Below are positions 25,101-38,525 of a stretch of DNA of 64,000 bases, one piece after another (position 1 is the first letter of the stretch; each line of letters begins with the position of its first letter). Origin of the DNA: Monarcha castaneiventris obscurior. Lineage: Eukaryota > Chordata > Aves > Passeriformes > Monarchidae. A program made the position numbers and the translations under genes. The notes under the pieces were generated by a model, which worked only from the letters and a program-made list of their open reading frames with translations, was not told where the DNA came from and did no database searches. The stretch is taken from positions 2,418,001 to 2,482,000 of the forward strand of contig JAMPIT010000583.1 in the NCBI GenBank assembly GCA_026261815.1, written 5' to 3'.

Positions 25101-26220
25101 TTGCAACTACTTTTAATTCTCCACAAAGTAGGAGGCTGCTCTTTTTGCAGCACAAAGTGGGATGCAGCATGAAGGAGGCTGAAAACAAACAAAGGAAAGA
25201 GGAGAATGGGAAGTAGTGTTTATCAGTAGGAAACAGGGAAAGCAAGAAAACAAAATCCAACTGCTTCGAGAATGAGGCTGCCTGAAGCAGGCTACCTTTA
25301 TTCTGACTCTTTTTTGTTACCTAAAGATCAGAGTTTATATGGGTTTTTCTATGCTGCTGACTCAGAGGGCCAGAAACTCCACATCAGCTGCAGCTTTGGG
25401 GGATAAATTGCCCACTGAAATACATTTTGCAACGTGCTGGAGTGAGAAGTAATGATGATTTCCCTTTTGCTCATAGCCAGACAGGCCCAGGCTCTCCCCT
25501 GGTGTTCTCACCCATGGAAGGACAGCAGGGCAGGTGTCAGCTCTGGGCTGTCCCACAGCTCTGATGACAAAGTTGATTTTCCACAAGGCCTTACAGCTGA
25601 TCAGCTATTTGCAAGTGAGCACCCTGGCCTTTATAGTCCTGTACCACAGAGAGAATTTCATCAACTGAAGCATTTTTATTATGCACAAAATAGGCCAATA
25701 CATTAACATTCACACAGACGCTTGAGTTGGCACAAGTGTATCCAAACAGATTTTTCCCTAGGCTTAGCTCTCAAATTGTGCTTGCCCCACCCATTAAATC
25801 CCATTGATTCCTTCTCCCACTCAATCTACCACTTCCTGAATGATTCTGAGCTGTTTTACAAGGAAATAAAAAAGCCACTGTCGGTTTTCACACATCTGAA
25901 CTTTCTACAAGTTCCTTCTTAAAAGTGTTCAACTTCTTGTTCCTCACATTTTTCTTTTTTCAAATCCCAAGCCTCATCTGTGGCCGCCCAGCTCTGGGGC
26001 TGAGCAGGCATCATGTCCTTCACTGGCATCCATCTCTGTCCAGAGTTTTGTTTAGCTCCCCCCCTTCCCCCAAACTCATTATCCTGCCATGGATTGAGCA
26101 TTTCTTGGAATACATCATCTCGTTGCTATCTGTCAGCCCAGGCTGCCTTCTGCTGAAGACATATGGAGAGGCATTCTTTCTCCTTGAGGGGTGACCAAGC
26201 AGACAAGGCTTTTGGAGCAG

Positions 26221-26420
26221 ACTCTCCTCAATAAAAATGAGAATTGCGGAGCGAGCTCGGGGAGCCCGGCTGCAGGAAATTGCAAAAGCCCAGACAAAAG
26301 CATTTCTCCTGCTGATCCAAACAATGTTTGCTGGGGCTGGTGATTAATATTGCTCCTTAAAACAATTATTTCATCATCAGTTCCTGCTAATGAAGTGTGC
26401 CTGCTGGAGTGGAGGCAGGA
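26221..26420. promoter_or_regulatory. Candidate conserved non-coding element
   Basis: A CpG-containing part (ATTGCGGAGCGAGCTCGGGG at 26244-26263) is followed by a block with AACAATG (SOX-type), TGATTAATATTGC and TTATTTCATCATCAG. The mix of preserved CpGs with homeodomain- and SOX-type words looks like a conserved enhancer block rather than neutral DNA. This is pattern-based inference only. Conservation was not tested. Confidence 0.25.
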
Positions 26421-29400
26421 CAGCCGCCCAGGGCAGCTGAGTTCCAGTCTGCAGTTGGAATGTGGCTCCGCCGGGTATGAGACCAAAGATACCCAAAGTT
26501 CAAGAATTCTGCTGCTCTGCCAACAAACTGATCCAGCCAACTGCTAATCTGCTCCTCAATATACCATGGTCACAAAAGATAACATTCAGAATTCCATTAA
26601 CCTAGGAGACTTCAACCACTTTTCCCTTCTACCTCACAAACAAAAGTAAATGAGATCAAGTTTTTGCTCACATATTATTCTCACCACATTTGTTGTGCTT
26701 CAGGTCTGTTTCTTGTCTGATTCATTAAAGTGCCTTGATGCACAGAGGATTAAGTACTTAAATAAATAGTTCACTTTTCCTCTAAATTGCAAAAGTGATT
26801 TCAATTTTTTAAGCTGTTCGCAGAAAACATTTTAAAAAGATAAACATCCCATTCATTGTGCAAATACAGAATATTTTTTCATGGGCCAACTTTCCTAAAA
26901 AAGTGTATAAGGACAAAAAAGTTGTAAAAGAGAAAAAAAAAAAATTTGAATTCTTGCTTTGAAAGACATAGCAACAGTTCCAGATCCAATGGACACAAGG
27001 CTGAGCTACTCAGAGCCAGACTGGCTGCTCAGCCACGTGTTTTTAATTAGCCCCCTGCAGGAAAGGGGTTCTGCCAGAGGGAACAATCCCTGCCTGTGTG
27101 GACTGAGAACAGCCTTGGGAGAAGAAAGGAGCAGCTCTTACACAGAGTTCACTGCAGGCCCAGGTACCAGAATGGATCAGTCCCATTCCAGCAGGAGTCA
27201 CAGCCCTTGCCTGGCAGAGCCTGCCTTAGAAACAATACAGGAATATTTGCTTAGACACTGCTTATTTCAGTATGAGAGACGCTGGTCAAACATTTCCCTT
27301 ATGTTATTTTCATGCCCCAGGGCAGTCTCAGATGGGGATTGATGTCATTTTCTTGAAATATTTGCTGTAAAATAAAAGCTGCTTGTTTTTCAGCCAAGGA
27401 AATCCAGCCTGAGAAATACAGAGAGGCTGAACTTGGCATTTTCTCCCATGGGCAGCACATCCTGGCCCTGACTGCACTTCACAGCTGGGTTTGCCCTGCC
27501 GGCCTGCCACAGCTCCAGAGTCACATGCATCATTTCTGAAGTGCTTGGAGCCTAAGGTAGAAGCCAATCACTCTGGGCTCCCTGCAGAGCTAAAGAAGAG
27601 AAATCATCATCTCAAACCGGTACTTCAAGCCATGGGGACTACTGACCAGACTCATTTTTGCCACCATCTTCACAGAGCATTTGGACTCCTGATTTTGGAG
27701 CCTTATAAAGGTGCTTAAGGTTAGACAAAATTTAATCCCTGAAGCCAGCCCAAATCAAGCACTAGAGAAGTCAACGTTAGGCCACTGTGGCTACAGAGGA
27801 ACCTCTTTGACACTGTTGAAATAAAAATCTCTGCATAAATATGTAAGAGCAGTCAGTAGGAATCATTGGATAAAGATCCATTTCCCCTTTTATAATCCCG
27901 ACTGAAGCTAAATCCCTTGTTCAGACTTAGCCTCCCACGCTCTTGCATGTCCCAGCTAATTGCATTATCCCTGATAAAAGCACCTAGCTCCTGGCCCCTC
28001 CTGACTCAGGGCAGCACCAGGTCCCACATCCTTGCCCTGGGCACGAGATACCCTCGTGCACCCCAGAACAGGGTCCGCATCAGGTGGGTGCTTTCAGATG
28101 ACACGTTCCAGACACAGCCAAGCACTTCATAGTTCAAAAATATAACACCAAAACGCACCCTGTAATGAGTTATAGGTGCAGTTCAAGCCTCACAATCCCA
28201 TCTGCATCTGCTCAGCGCTGTTTGCCAACAGAATTTTGTCAACCCTTCCTCACTGACTCCAGCAGGCACTGCCACTGTCAAAGGACCTCTGTGGTTTGGG
28301 TTCTCCTCAGCAGCCAAACTTAGAATGAGACCAATTGTCTACCACTTTCTCCAAAGATGAGGTTTTTAAAAAAGTGACAAATTCTCACCCGTTAGAAAAG
28401 GTTGGAATTTTTAAATGCGATATCAATAGCTTACACCTGCAATTTTCATTTCAGAAAGACCACTAAAATGCTACAAGAAACATTTCTAAGTGTTAATACT
28501 GACAGACAGAACCCCTGGAATGAAGGGATGGAGGAAACATCCATTTTTTCCCTGATAGCCTGAGTAATGAGCTGTCCATATTGCAGGGAGAAAATGAAAC
28601 TCCAGGATGGGAAATGCAAAGTAGGTTTGTTAGTGCATTAAAGGAATTTAGAGTCCATTTCAGGTGAAGGAACAAATAATGATTAGGAAGGAAAAGAACA
28701 GCTCTTGGCTTGAGCATGTGAAACCAAGGAGTGATCCCTCATGGTACATCTTAGGAATGCTTCTACATTTTCAGCTCAGGAATGTCTTAATCCAGGTGCA
28801 GCTGGTACATTTAGTGACATCTATAGATCTTCCTATTTTATTTTTTAATATTTGAGGTTACCTTTGCTAAACATTTCCAAAGCGTTCAGGGCCATTTTCT
28901 CCCTCTCTAAATAGCTAGAAAAGCAAACACTTTTGTAATAACCTCTGTCATAGTAGACAAAAAATCCCAAGGAATTTAATTTGACAGTCTCACAGGCGTG
29001 AAGGGTCTCTTCCCATGCCACTAAGTAGAAGAGGCAAGTCCAACAGAAAAAAGCAGCAGATATTTCTCTCTTCTGCCAGCAAATGGGCAACCCAGGAATG
29101 CAGAGATCTCCTTCGTAGCAGTACAGAAAAGATCCAGTAACTTGATAAGAAGGAATTAATTAAAAATACTACACAGAAAATGGGTAAGGGTATTGTGAGT
29201 TGATAGAAACCAATCACTACCTGATAAATCAGCATGAAAAACCAGAAGGGTTACTCAGCCCAGACGTAACCTGGGAAAACAGAGCAGAGTTATCCTCAAG
29301 AACAGAAGGGCACCGCTGCAGAATGGGGTTACTGGGGATGCAGGAGGGACAACCACCACCTGTCCAGTGGGAACTGCAGAGGGGATTTCAGGGTCAGACA

Positions 29401-30180
29401 GAAACAAAATGAAAAGCAGCCAGACATTCAAGGGACAACTCCGATGGAACAAGGGATCCCAAATCTGAGAAGGTGCAAAGGCAGCACATTAACTAAAATT
29501 GCAGTGCTAGGAAGATTTCCTCCATGATATTCTGTAGAATTTACAGTATTTCTATGCTGGCTTTTTTTTTTTATTAAAAAGGAGGCAAGAAAGGGGCAAA
29601 ACAGTGATTTGTCCTTAACCCTTTAGAGTCATCAGTGTGTTCTTGGAATACAGTTCTTGCTCTGCATAATGCCAGCAATTCAGAGTGATGCTATGCTGGG
29701 GCCTTTCTCATTTCCCCTTTTCCTCTAATTAGACAATATTTTAAAAGCACTCACCAAAATTAATGCTGACACAAGACACTGGCCATGGAACCTGTCCTGA
29801 TCATGCACATGCAGCACAGTGGTCCCGTGACCTGCTGCTCACTCTGGCAGGAGATGTGGGCCTTTGCCATGGCTGCACCCCAAACACGAGGAAAAGGTGA
29901 TTGAGTTCCTCAGGGCCTGGAGCTGATTGCAATTTACAACTTCAGAGAGCTCTGAAAGCTCCAGACATTTCCTTAGAGGTCACAAGGAATCCATCCACTG
30001 CAGCACAGCTTTTGTTTGTTTAACTTTCCTTGTATGTTTTACGTTCCTTGTTTGTCAGCCATAAAAGCTACGTGGGTAACCATAAATTGTAGCTAATATG
30101 GCAATTTCCCCAACATCAGACAGGTTTCATTAAATCCCCAGGTTTTCTTTAAAATACACACTGCAAAAGATGATGCTCCA
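26421..30180. other. Unique non-coding stretch
   Basis: No gene or known mobile element was recognised. Short A and T runs occur (for example at 26933-26944 and 29563-29572). Open frames are at most 135 codons and without recognisable domains. Confidence 0.5.
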
Positions 30181-30370
30181 CAGTTGGGTTTTTTAATGCA
30201 TAACAGACCAAGTACACTGAACTCCATTAATTACTCTGCAAGCTGTACAGGAATATCAGAGTGGCATTTTTATGAGACATGGCTATTATTAAAGCATAAC
30301 CAAATGCATATTAATTACAACTGTTCATTAGAGGGCATTCAAAATATTTTTGCTCCAGCCTGTGAACCCA
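30181..30370. promoter_or_regulatory. Candidate conserved element rich in homeodomain-type motifs
   Basis: Within 190 bases there are CCATTAATTAC, TTTTTATGAG, CTATTATTAAAGC and AAATGCATATTAATTAC (octamer-like ATGCATAT next to TAAT). The density of TAAT cores and the lack of simple-repeat structure suggest a homeodomain/POU-bound regulatory block. AT-rich DNA gives TAAT words by chance, so this remains a weak inference. Confidence 0.25.
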
Positions 30371-32641
30371 TTATCCGGGAAAGCGCTCCGTGGCTCTGCA
30401 GCCACCTCTGCCCCGGTGCAGGGTTGCATTTCTGTGCTGTCAGGGGCAGTGCTGTTTTCTCTAATGGATTGGCATTTCCAGGTCGGGTGAGGTCACTCCG
30501 GAGCAGCAGAGCTCGGGGCTCTCCCTGTGTTACACAATCCATGCTGGGCTCCTCCAGCCCGGCTTTGGGGCAGAGCTGAGCTGCCAGGGAGAAGAAAGCA
30601 GGAGGGAGATTGCTCTCAATAAATGATAAGCCCACACTCGCTAAATGCCTAACACTTCCAAATCAATTAGAGCAGGGCAGAGATGGAATGATACATGATG
30701 TCTGCTAACAAAGACTCACAAAATATTATTTTCAAAGGTTTAATTTCCTTTATGGATATACTTGGAATAATATTTGCTCCTGCAAGACTGAAACATCCAA
30801 GTCCATGGCAGGAATATTCAATACACAATAGTTTTGAGAGTATTCATTCAGACTATTTCTGTGAATGCAAACAGATTTCAGAAGTACACTGGGGCTGTGA
30901 GAAAGGTGTGTTTGCCTTCTTCCTGATTTCTGGTTTAGATATACATTGCATTTAAAAGGAGAGTAGAAAGTTCCCAAAGGATTGTATGGAAGACTGAGAA
31001 CGCCACAGGGTCAATTACAGCGTGACACAACATTCCCACATCCAAGCAGTTCGGCCTCTCCAAAGAGCTCCCTTCACTCGCTGTTCTTGCAGAGATTGTG
31101 ATCACTGCAGAACTGAGCAGGGAAGGCTTTGTTCTCCTTGAAAGGTATTTTTCCAGCACATGTCTTCAAGATGATGGTTGGGTTATTTTTCCCTTTTTTG
31201 CTTTGTGGTAATTCCTGAACTTCCACCCAGACACCAGTACCCAAATAAAGCTTCACTGCAACTGAAGATCAAAATTGTTTTCTCCCCTCAAAAAAAAGTC
31301 CTTAAGAAACTGAAAATAATGATTTTCTACTTTTATCTTTGCAGAGAGACAAGACTTGAGGCTGACAGATCTGTATAAACCACCAGCACCCCCTCAAACA
31401 GCCCATTTCCACCCCATTTCCTCACACTTCTCAAAAAAGGTGTTAAGTAAGATTTTGACTTTCTGTTCACAGGGATGATAGGCCATGTATCTTCATTCAA
31501 ATTTATCTCAATTTGTTTCTTAGTCTAAGGAGCAAGTTCTTGAGAATAAATGTTAATTTCAGCCCACTTCCAGGGAAGTCGAGGCATTAATAACTTAAAT
31601 TAAGCCAGAAAGATATCCAGACCTACATACAAACCAGAGATACAAGTCTCTTCTTCCCGACACTGAGAATTTATTATTTTAAGCAAAAATCTTTCCAATA
31701 ATCCTTTTTTTCTAAAAATACTCTATTTTAAATATTTTTTCACCCGCCCCCCAGAGACCCAATCCTGTACAGACTAAGCCCCATCTCTCTACCAAGTAGC
31801 ACTGAAGTGTTGGTACCAACTCAACCCAACCTCGCAGAGACTCCCATTTTCCCTTCTGTTTAGAATTCTGCAGGGTAGCTTCAGTTCCCCAAAGTAAACA
31901 TCTTGGAGGTACATAAATCACTTCCTAACAAACAAATACATTATCATGGACATGCAGCTTCCTATTGCCTCCATCCAGCATCTCCCAGGATGCTCCCGAC
32001 CTCTGCTCCCACATCTCGTAAGAGGTGTAAATATTCCTCAGGAAACCAGGGGGTGTTTAAAACCCTTCAACAACTCCCATGAAAATAAGAATAATGCAAG
32101 CAAAAGATCAGCTGTCACAGTGGCAGGAGACAGGAGGAGACAGGCTTTTCATACCAGCCAGGAATTCTCTATCAATGAGAAGTTTGCAGAGGTAACCTCG
32201 GTGCTATAAAACAAGTTCCAGGCTGACATTACCCAAATGAATTTTTGGATTTCAGCTGACTGCAGTACAGTGGCTGCTTCGCCCAGCATGCAAAGGTTAA
32301 TAACTTCCTCAGTGAGCAGCCTGTATTTCTGCAGAGTGTTAACGTGGTGGGAGATGTGGGAGATAAGTGACACAAGTACTCTGCCTCTTCATCTCACCAC
32401 GAAGGATCACAGGGTGTTGGAAACCTTCTTTGGAGATACTGTAAAAGCCTGTAATACAGCTCACAACAACCAGGCTCTCACACTCCCTCTTCTTACTTTT
32501 CAGCAAGGGAAGCTCACTGAAATCATCCCACACACCAAAATAAAGCCGGGATTCCAAGCTCAGCCTGGTCCTCTCCAGCACCAGCCAATGCACCCTGAGC
32601 ACAGGGATACGGGCACAAGGAATGAAGCACAACTGGTGTTT
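30371..32641. other. Unique non-coding stretch
   Basis: The first 250 bases are GC-richer, the rest AT-leaning. No gene, repeat family or RNA gene was recognised. The right end runs into the minisatellite at 32642. Confidence 0.5.
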
Positions 32642-32985
32642 CCCTCTTCAACTGTGCTACAAACCCTTGAACCTCTTTAACTGGGATACATCCCTTTGTC
32701 CTTCTTAATTGTGCTACAAACCCTTCCACCTCTTTATTGTGTTAACAAACATTTGTCCCTCTTTAATTGTGCTAACAAACCCTTGGACCTCTTTAGTTCT
32801 GTTAACAAACCTTTGTCCTTCTTTATTGTGTTAACAAACCTTGGACCTCTTTAATTGTGTTAACAAACCCTTGCAGCCCTTTGTGTTAACAAACCCTTGT
32901 CCTTCTGAACTGTGCTACAAACCCTTGTCCCTCTTTAGTTAACAAACGTTTGCACCTCTTTAATTGTGCTAACAAATCTTGTCCC
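32642..32985. repeat. Minisatellite, 12 units of about 24-31 bp
   Basis: The unit is roughly CCTCTTTAATTGTGTTAAC followed by AAACCCTTGgA, repeated 12 times with substitutions and small indels. Most units carry the palindrome GTTAAC or the variant GCTAAC/GCTACA. Unit ends alternate between TTGRA-like and TTTGT-like forms for the first seven units, then the pattern breaks. This suggests a ~59-bp two-unit period on top of the ~29-bp period. The array stays partly open on the minus strand, but the translation is repetitive and has no start or context, so it is not coding. Confidence 0.9.
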
Positions 32986-33405
32986 TCTCCAGGGCTGCCT
33001 CGTGCTTCCCTGCCGACAAACATAAATGACACATCAATGACACACCTTGGCACATCATCAAGTCCAAATAAGTGGAACTAAAGAGCCAGGGCCCCTTGGG
33101 CACTGGACAGCCCTCACTGCTCATATCATCTCCATATCATCTCCTGGCAACAAGGGCAAGCCACTTTTAAAAAAGAAAATTAAAATGCTTGCTACAGGTA
33201 ATTAAAGATCATAGGCTAAGACTAAGAAAATTATGATAAGGTTAAACAGCTGGTATGAGTTACTCAGAATTTATGTGCAGGGTTAGTAGCTGCATTTTAA
33301 AGTGATGTTCCCACACCTGAAAAGATAAAGGAACTGTTCCTGAGATTAAAAGGTACAGCTGGAAGGGCAAGCATAAAACATTTATACCGCATAGCTTCGG
33401 TGGGG

Positions 33406-33423
33406 AAAAAAAAAAAAAAAAAA
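33406..33423. repeat. Poly-A run (18 bases)
   Basis: An uninterrupted A run following GGTGGGG. No retrotransposon or processed-gene body is recognisable upstream. Confidence 0.9.
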
Positions 33424-35277
33424 GTGGAAATATATTAGATTAAGAAAGCAAATGAACACACAAGGCAAAAAAAATTGGTTGTATGTTGTTCTGGACAAAT
33501 GATGATTTAAAATGGTCCATCTGACACCCAGCCCAAAGCAGCATCACTCTGATTCAGGCAGTGGAACTATGGCAAGGTAATGAGCCCAAAGTAGATCTTA
33601 CCTGCAGATTATTAATAAAACCAACATTTAATCATAATTCTTCCCTTTTCCCATCTATCTCCTGTCCCCAATTTGGACTTAGAGGAGGAAACTGTAATTT
33701 TACCACAAACTTTCTGAGAAAGAAAAAGTTTTCTCTGAAATATATATTTTATAGGTAATAAAATGATGTTAGAATAAACATACTGTAGCATCTTAGAAGA
33801 GTTATAGCAGTAGAACAGCTGCCAGATTTCAACTGTTTGACCCAGCCAAAGGCTTACATGCTTTCTTGCACACTGTACCTCAGAGATTTCATAAATTTCA
33901 GAATTATTACATTCTTCTTGTGTTTTCCCTGTCTCCCTCGTGCCACCACTGGCTTGTGCTCTAGGAAAAAGGAAAACAAAAATAGAAAGCTCCCCAGAAA
34001 GGGGTCCTAAAGGATGAATACCCCACAGTTGTAGGGGATACAAGTAGATTCCAGAGAAGTATCATAACCAAGCCTGCAAATGAGGGGGAAAGCTGCTCAA
34101 TGCCCAGTTATTTTTGGTCTGAAATTCGGGTATCTGCTGCCCCAGCAGCTTCTGGGTTCATTCAGCAGCAAACACGGGAGGCCTCGCGGGAGGTGGAAGG
34201 AACAAAGTTCATTGTTTGTGCATGTCAGGCTGAGAACTCACTTGCAAGGGAAGAGTGATTTCACATGAAGGCACCGAGTGGGAGCCCTGGAGAACTGAGT
34301 TCCCTTCCTGTCTCTCTCCCAGCCCCTTCAGCACGTCCTTAGGCAAGGCACGACCCTGCCTGGAAATGGCAGCAATATTTTCCAGCCTCTCTGTGCCAGC
34401 TCTGCGTTCCTGCAGCACATCCCAAGGACAGCAGGGCTCCCCCTGCCAGCACCTGCCAGGGCCAGCTCCTGCACTCACCTGGGGCTCCAGCTCAGGGCAG
34501 TGCAGAAACACCCCCTGAGCACACAGTGCTGCTGTGACATCTCCCACAGCATCCTCCATCCCCCAGAAAAACCTGCAGGCAGCAGTTTAGGTCATCCAGC
34601 TCTGGAAATCCCTCTAGCATATCTGTATATATAGAGTTATATTTTCCAATCATGAGTCCTCTTGCTGAATTTATCCCTTTTGATAAAATTCCTCAGTTCC
34701 TGGAGGAACACTCAGGCAGGTTATGATTATGAAGAGCCTCTCTGTCTGCAAGCGAGCAGGGAGCTGAGCTTAACCCTGAAGAATATGAATTACCTTCCCC
34801 CTGTAGTGTCCTCGTTACTCAGGCTCACTAAATATGATTCTCAATAATACAATGAAAATTGGAAAGAGCATAAATAGATTGGATTTCACATGAGGCTGAG
34901 CACCAGAAGAGTTGCACTATTAATCCAATTCTACAAAAATGTGAATTTGGACCTGACACCCCATGTCCATCGGTCAAAAGCAGCAACCATTCATCACTGT
35001 AAGAAATGGCAGCTGAGCTCCAAGTCCAAATACAGGCAGAACTCCCTGGAAAAGTGTTTATTCTGTGCTGAAAATGGGGATTGGCACAAAAGAAAAGCTG
35101 TTTAAAGAAATACACACAGGATATGAAATACATAGACGTCAGGATCTTCAGAATCAGCGCAAAACGTAAGAAATGCAGGAACACAGCTCATGGACCCATT
35201 TATCCAGGAAGAGTCTTGCTGCATCAACCATACACCCAACTCAATGTTTTTAACAAAAATACCACCTTAAGAAAAGA

Positions 35278-35330
35278 ATAAATATAATATAATATAATTC
35301 AAACATAATAAATATAATAAAATTAATCCT
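35278..35330. repeat. AT-rich (AATAT)n-like tract
   Basis: ATATAATATAATATAATTC followed by AATAAATATAATAAAATTAA. This is an interrupted short tandem repeat. Confidence 0.8.
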
Positions 35331-38300
35331 GACCTCACCTTCCACTAACTAGCCTTGTTTTCTCCTATCTTATGGTCTAAAACTTGGATTGGACCTTATA
35401 AATTTATTTACTGCTATTTGAAAAGGCATTTTAAGCCTCTTAACTTGAGTGCAAAAAAACACTAAAAGGATCTTTCAAACTTCAGGAAGAGGTGACTTTG
35501 TAAACACGAAATGTCTTGTTCTAAAATTACATTCTGCCACAGAGCTCATATAAATCTAGATAAAAGTACCACATTACAAGAATTAAAGGAGGGTGTAATT
35601 CCATTTTTAAGGACAGAAAATACATATTGATATTTTCATATCTCACACATCCAGGTGTGTGTGGATCTGTACCACGTTCAGTGTATTTTTCCCATTTTCA
35701 GTGCATGCTGCTGAAATGCTCAGCAGCACGTTTGAAATCACAAACAAAATAATAATAAAAAAATCCTTCTGTTGGAACTCTACTCAAACATTGTCAACAA
35801 GCTCTGGGGTCACTTAATGCAATGTGTACATACAACTAAAGAGCATTATTTGCCTTTTAGAGTAAAAAGCATTATAAGAGGATTCCTCAGCTTTCAGTTA
35901 CACAATAGATTTAATAACATGTCTGTCTATAGGATGTGTTATAAAATTGCACAGATATCACTGCAGATGCACTCCAAAGAAACACAAGAAAAGGCAAACA
36001 GCTGAAGGGAGCTGTTGCATTATAGATTTACTTCTGTTGGTTTTTTGGGGTTTTTTTCTGTTTGAATTTATATAAAGTGAAAAAATATTTTGGCAAATTT
36101 TAAACCATATAAAAACCCCAAAATAATGTTACCTTCTCGTTCTAGTTTTGAATGGGAATGAGTTTTGGAAAGCCTGAAAGATCTCTATAAAGTAGAATTT
36201 CAGGTCACCACATAGCTCTGCTGACCTGTGTGTTTGTTCAAATACACAACATTTAATTGGCACTTTGCTGTGTTTTTATTGCAAAAACTTCAAACCACTT
36301 TTTGGCAACTCAACTTATTGAAGGTTGGCAAGATGCAGATCTGAGCCCTGAGGCACCTTTCTGCAGAGGTGTTGTTGTCAGGTTGCTTTTGGTTTGGGTT
36401 TAGTTGGGGATTCGTGGGTTTTTTTGTAGATACCAGATATTGTAAATACCATATAATCACCAGCTTTTAAATATTAGCAATAATTATTTCATCCTCCCTT
36501 TAGGATAGTTGAGAAACTATAAATTAAACTGATCTATCCCACAGGAGTCCTAAAATCTACCAAAAACCTCCTTCAGAAGCCCAAGTTCACAAGAGCGTGA
36601 CACAGAGATCCTAAGTAGAAGTGAACTTAGAAAACCTCTTTATGAGCCAATTTCCCAATACAAAAGCTAAGAAAGTGATGTCAAGGAATTTTAAATCCAG
36701 TTTATATTTTAGGTTTAAAATATCCTCTTGAAAAAAGGGCTCAGGGGAAAAAAGAGGGAATTTGTGAGTAAAGAGTGGCTGCAGCTGCTCAAAACTGGAG
36801 AATGAGAAGGATGTCATTTCCCTTCCCCTTTTCTCCTTCACTCCCAATCCTTGTCACCTGTGTGGGTGTCCAAGCATGCAGTGCATCCAATTGCACTGAA
36901 ATTCAGAAAAAAATCCAAAACGATGGAGACAGAATCTGGGATTTTATTTATTGTATTTTCAAAGCCCAGAGGAAATACTTTTGGGGGGAAACACTTGGAT
37001 GAATTCCTAATAGCATACCTGGGACAATTCCTACAGCAGTGTGATGACCAGTTCAGTCAGAAGCTGAAAACTTGATTTGCAACAAAATGTCTTGTAAAGA
37101 GCAGACCAGAAAGTTCAACCACCCCTCTTGCTCCCACACATTCCACACCTCAGCTCTTGCTTCCCAACACTTCCAGGTTTTACATCTCTAATATCCAGGT
37201 TAAAAATCACAGATGCAGAAATTTCTTATTAATGAGAGATTATGTCCATAAATACAGTGCTGAAACAACTGAAAAGCTGGAGTTTTGTCAGCCTGGGCAA
37301 GTGAAAGGACTTGATTTCTGTGTTGAGGTTTTTATTGATGGGAAAACCCCACAAGAACCTTTTATTGCAAGGCTTAATGCTATTTCAGACGGAATTCATT
37401 ATGGGATTCTTTATTATTAGTTTTTCTGTAGCTCAAGATGAGACATTGTCTGGAATGTATCACTACCCAGCTTTGATACCATCTTTACTTTCAATGCTGT
37501 GCTGTTTAGTGTTTGTTTAATCCTCATTTTAAGTGATCATGTAGGAATGCATCTTTTTATTAACTTTATATGTACTTTGGATTAGGAAAAAAAAGAGAAA
37601 CTTACTACATTGCATTCTGGGAATTAGGATAATACTAAGAAAATTTTCAATTTAAATATAATAGGAATTTAAGCTTGTTATTAAAAATTGCTGTGAGGGA
37701 CAGTTGCACTTGAAGTTGTTTCAGAAATTCCAGGAAAACAAGGCTCTGAATTGCTCTAAATCTACCAGTCATGAGACATAAAAATCTATGACCAAACCCC
37801 CAGTCTGGTGTCCAAGCAGGGCTCCCCCTAAGCAGAGCATCCCCAGCCCTGCCCTGTTCCATGAGCAATTTGTGCAACTTAGTATGAACAAGAGCCACTA
37901 AGTGAATAAAATTCCTCCTTCATTTGTTCATCATGGGCAGGCAATTTCTTCTGTAAAGAATCTTCACAAAAAAAAAGAAAAAGTAGAATGTTATTTCTGA
38001 AGCAAAAGCCAGGACAAAACAGTGAAGGGATGCACACACATGGACTAAAAACTTAATTCAACCAGAAAATCCCCTGATGTTTTGAAGAATCATCACATGA
38101 AAAGGGCTCCCCAACAATTCTAAGCTTTTTAGTTCATTATTCCAATGATATGATGGCTGTTGCCTACCTCGTTTTAGAAATATATGTAGATGTGTATGAG
38201 AAATGAGAAAGCAGTTGTTTAAAAGAGGTGCAACAATGAACTGTGGCACTGACCTACAATCAATTAATATTTTTTTTCCAACTGATTGAAATTTATAAGG

Positions 38301-38507
38301 CAAAAAATACATGAAAGAAGCTACTAGAAACTTAGAAACTAAGACAAAAGAGTAGCTTGCAGCAGGTTTGTAATACAGCAACATTAGCTAAATTAACAGA
38401 TTTAGAGTTGGTTTAATATTTGTCACAATATGCAGCCCAAAAAAGCCAAGCCCACAGCCCAGCAGCTTACCTCACATTGCTGTAAATGAAAGGAAAAGGG
38501 GAAAATT

Positions 38508-38525
38508 AAAAAAAAAAAAAAAAAA
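38508..38525. repeat. Poly-A run (18 bases)
   Basis: An uninterrupted A run after GGGGAAAATT. No element body is recognised beside it. Confidence 0.9.

Larger units (their letters stand above)
19831..26220. other. Unique non-coding stretch
   Basis: No gene is recognisable. A GC-richer patch at 20290-20640 has few CpGs and is not a clear CpG island. Simple repeats include an (AAT)n tract at 21210-21236 and an A run at 22167-22183. At 23055-23080 a TATGGT/ACCATA inverted repeat encloses GTTAATTAAA. Open frames up to 167 codons overlap on both strands. Confidence 0.5.

Noticed and set aside
32642..32985. Impression of a CRISPR-like array
   Set aside because: The units are contiguous and degenerate with no unique spacers of constant size, and the DNA is from a vertebrate. 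It is a minisatellite.
37157..37420. An 87-codon plus-strand frame with a somewhat protein-like end
   Set aside because: There are no convincing splice sites, no recognised family, and local AT-rich repeats make it weak.
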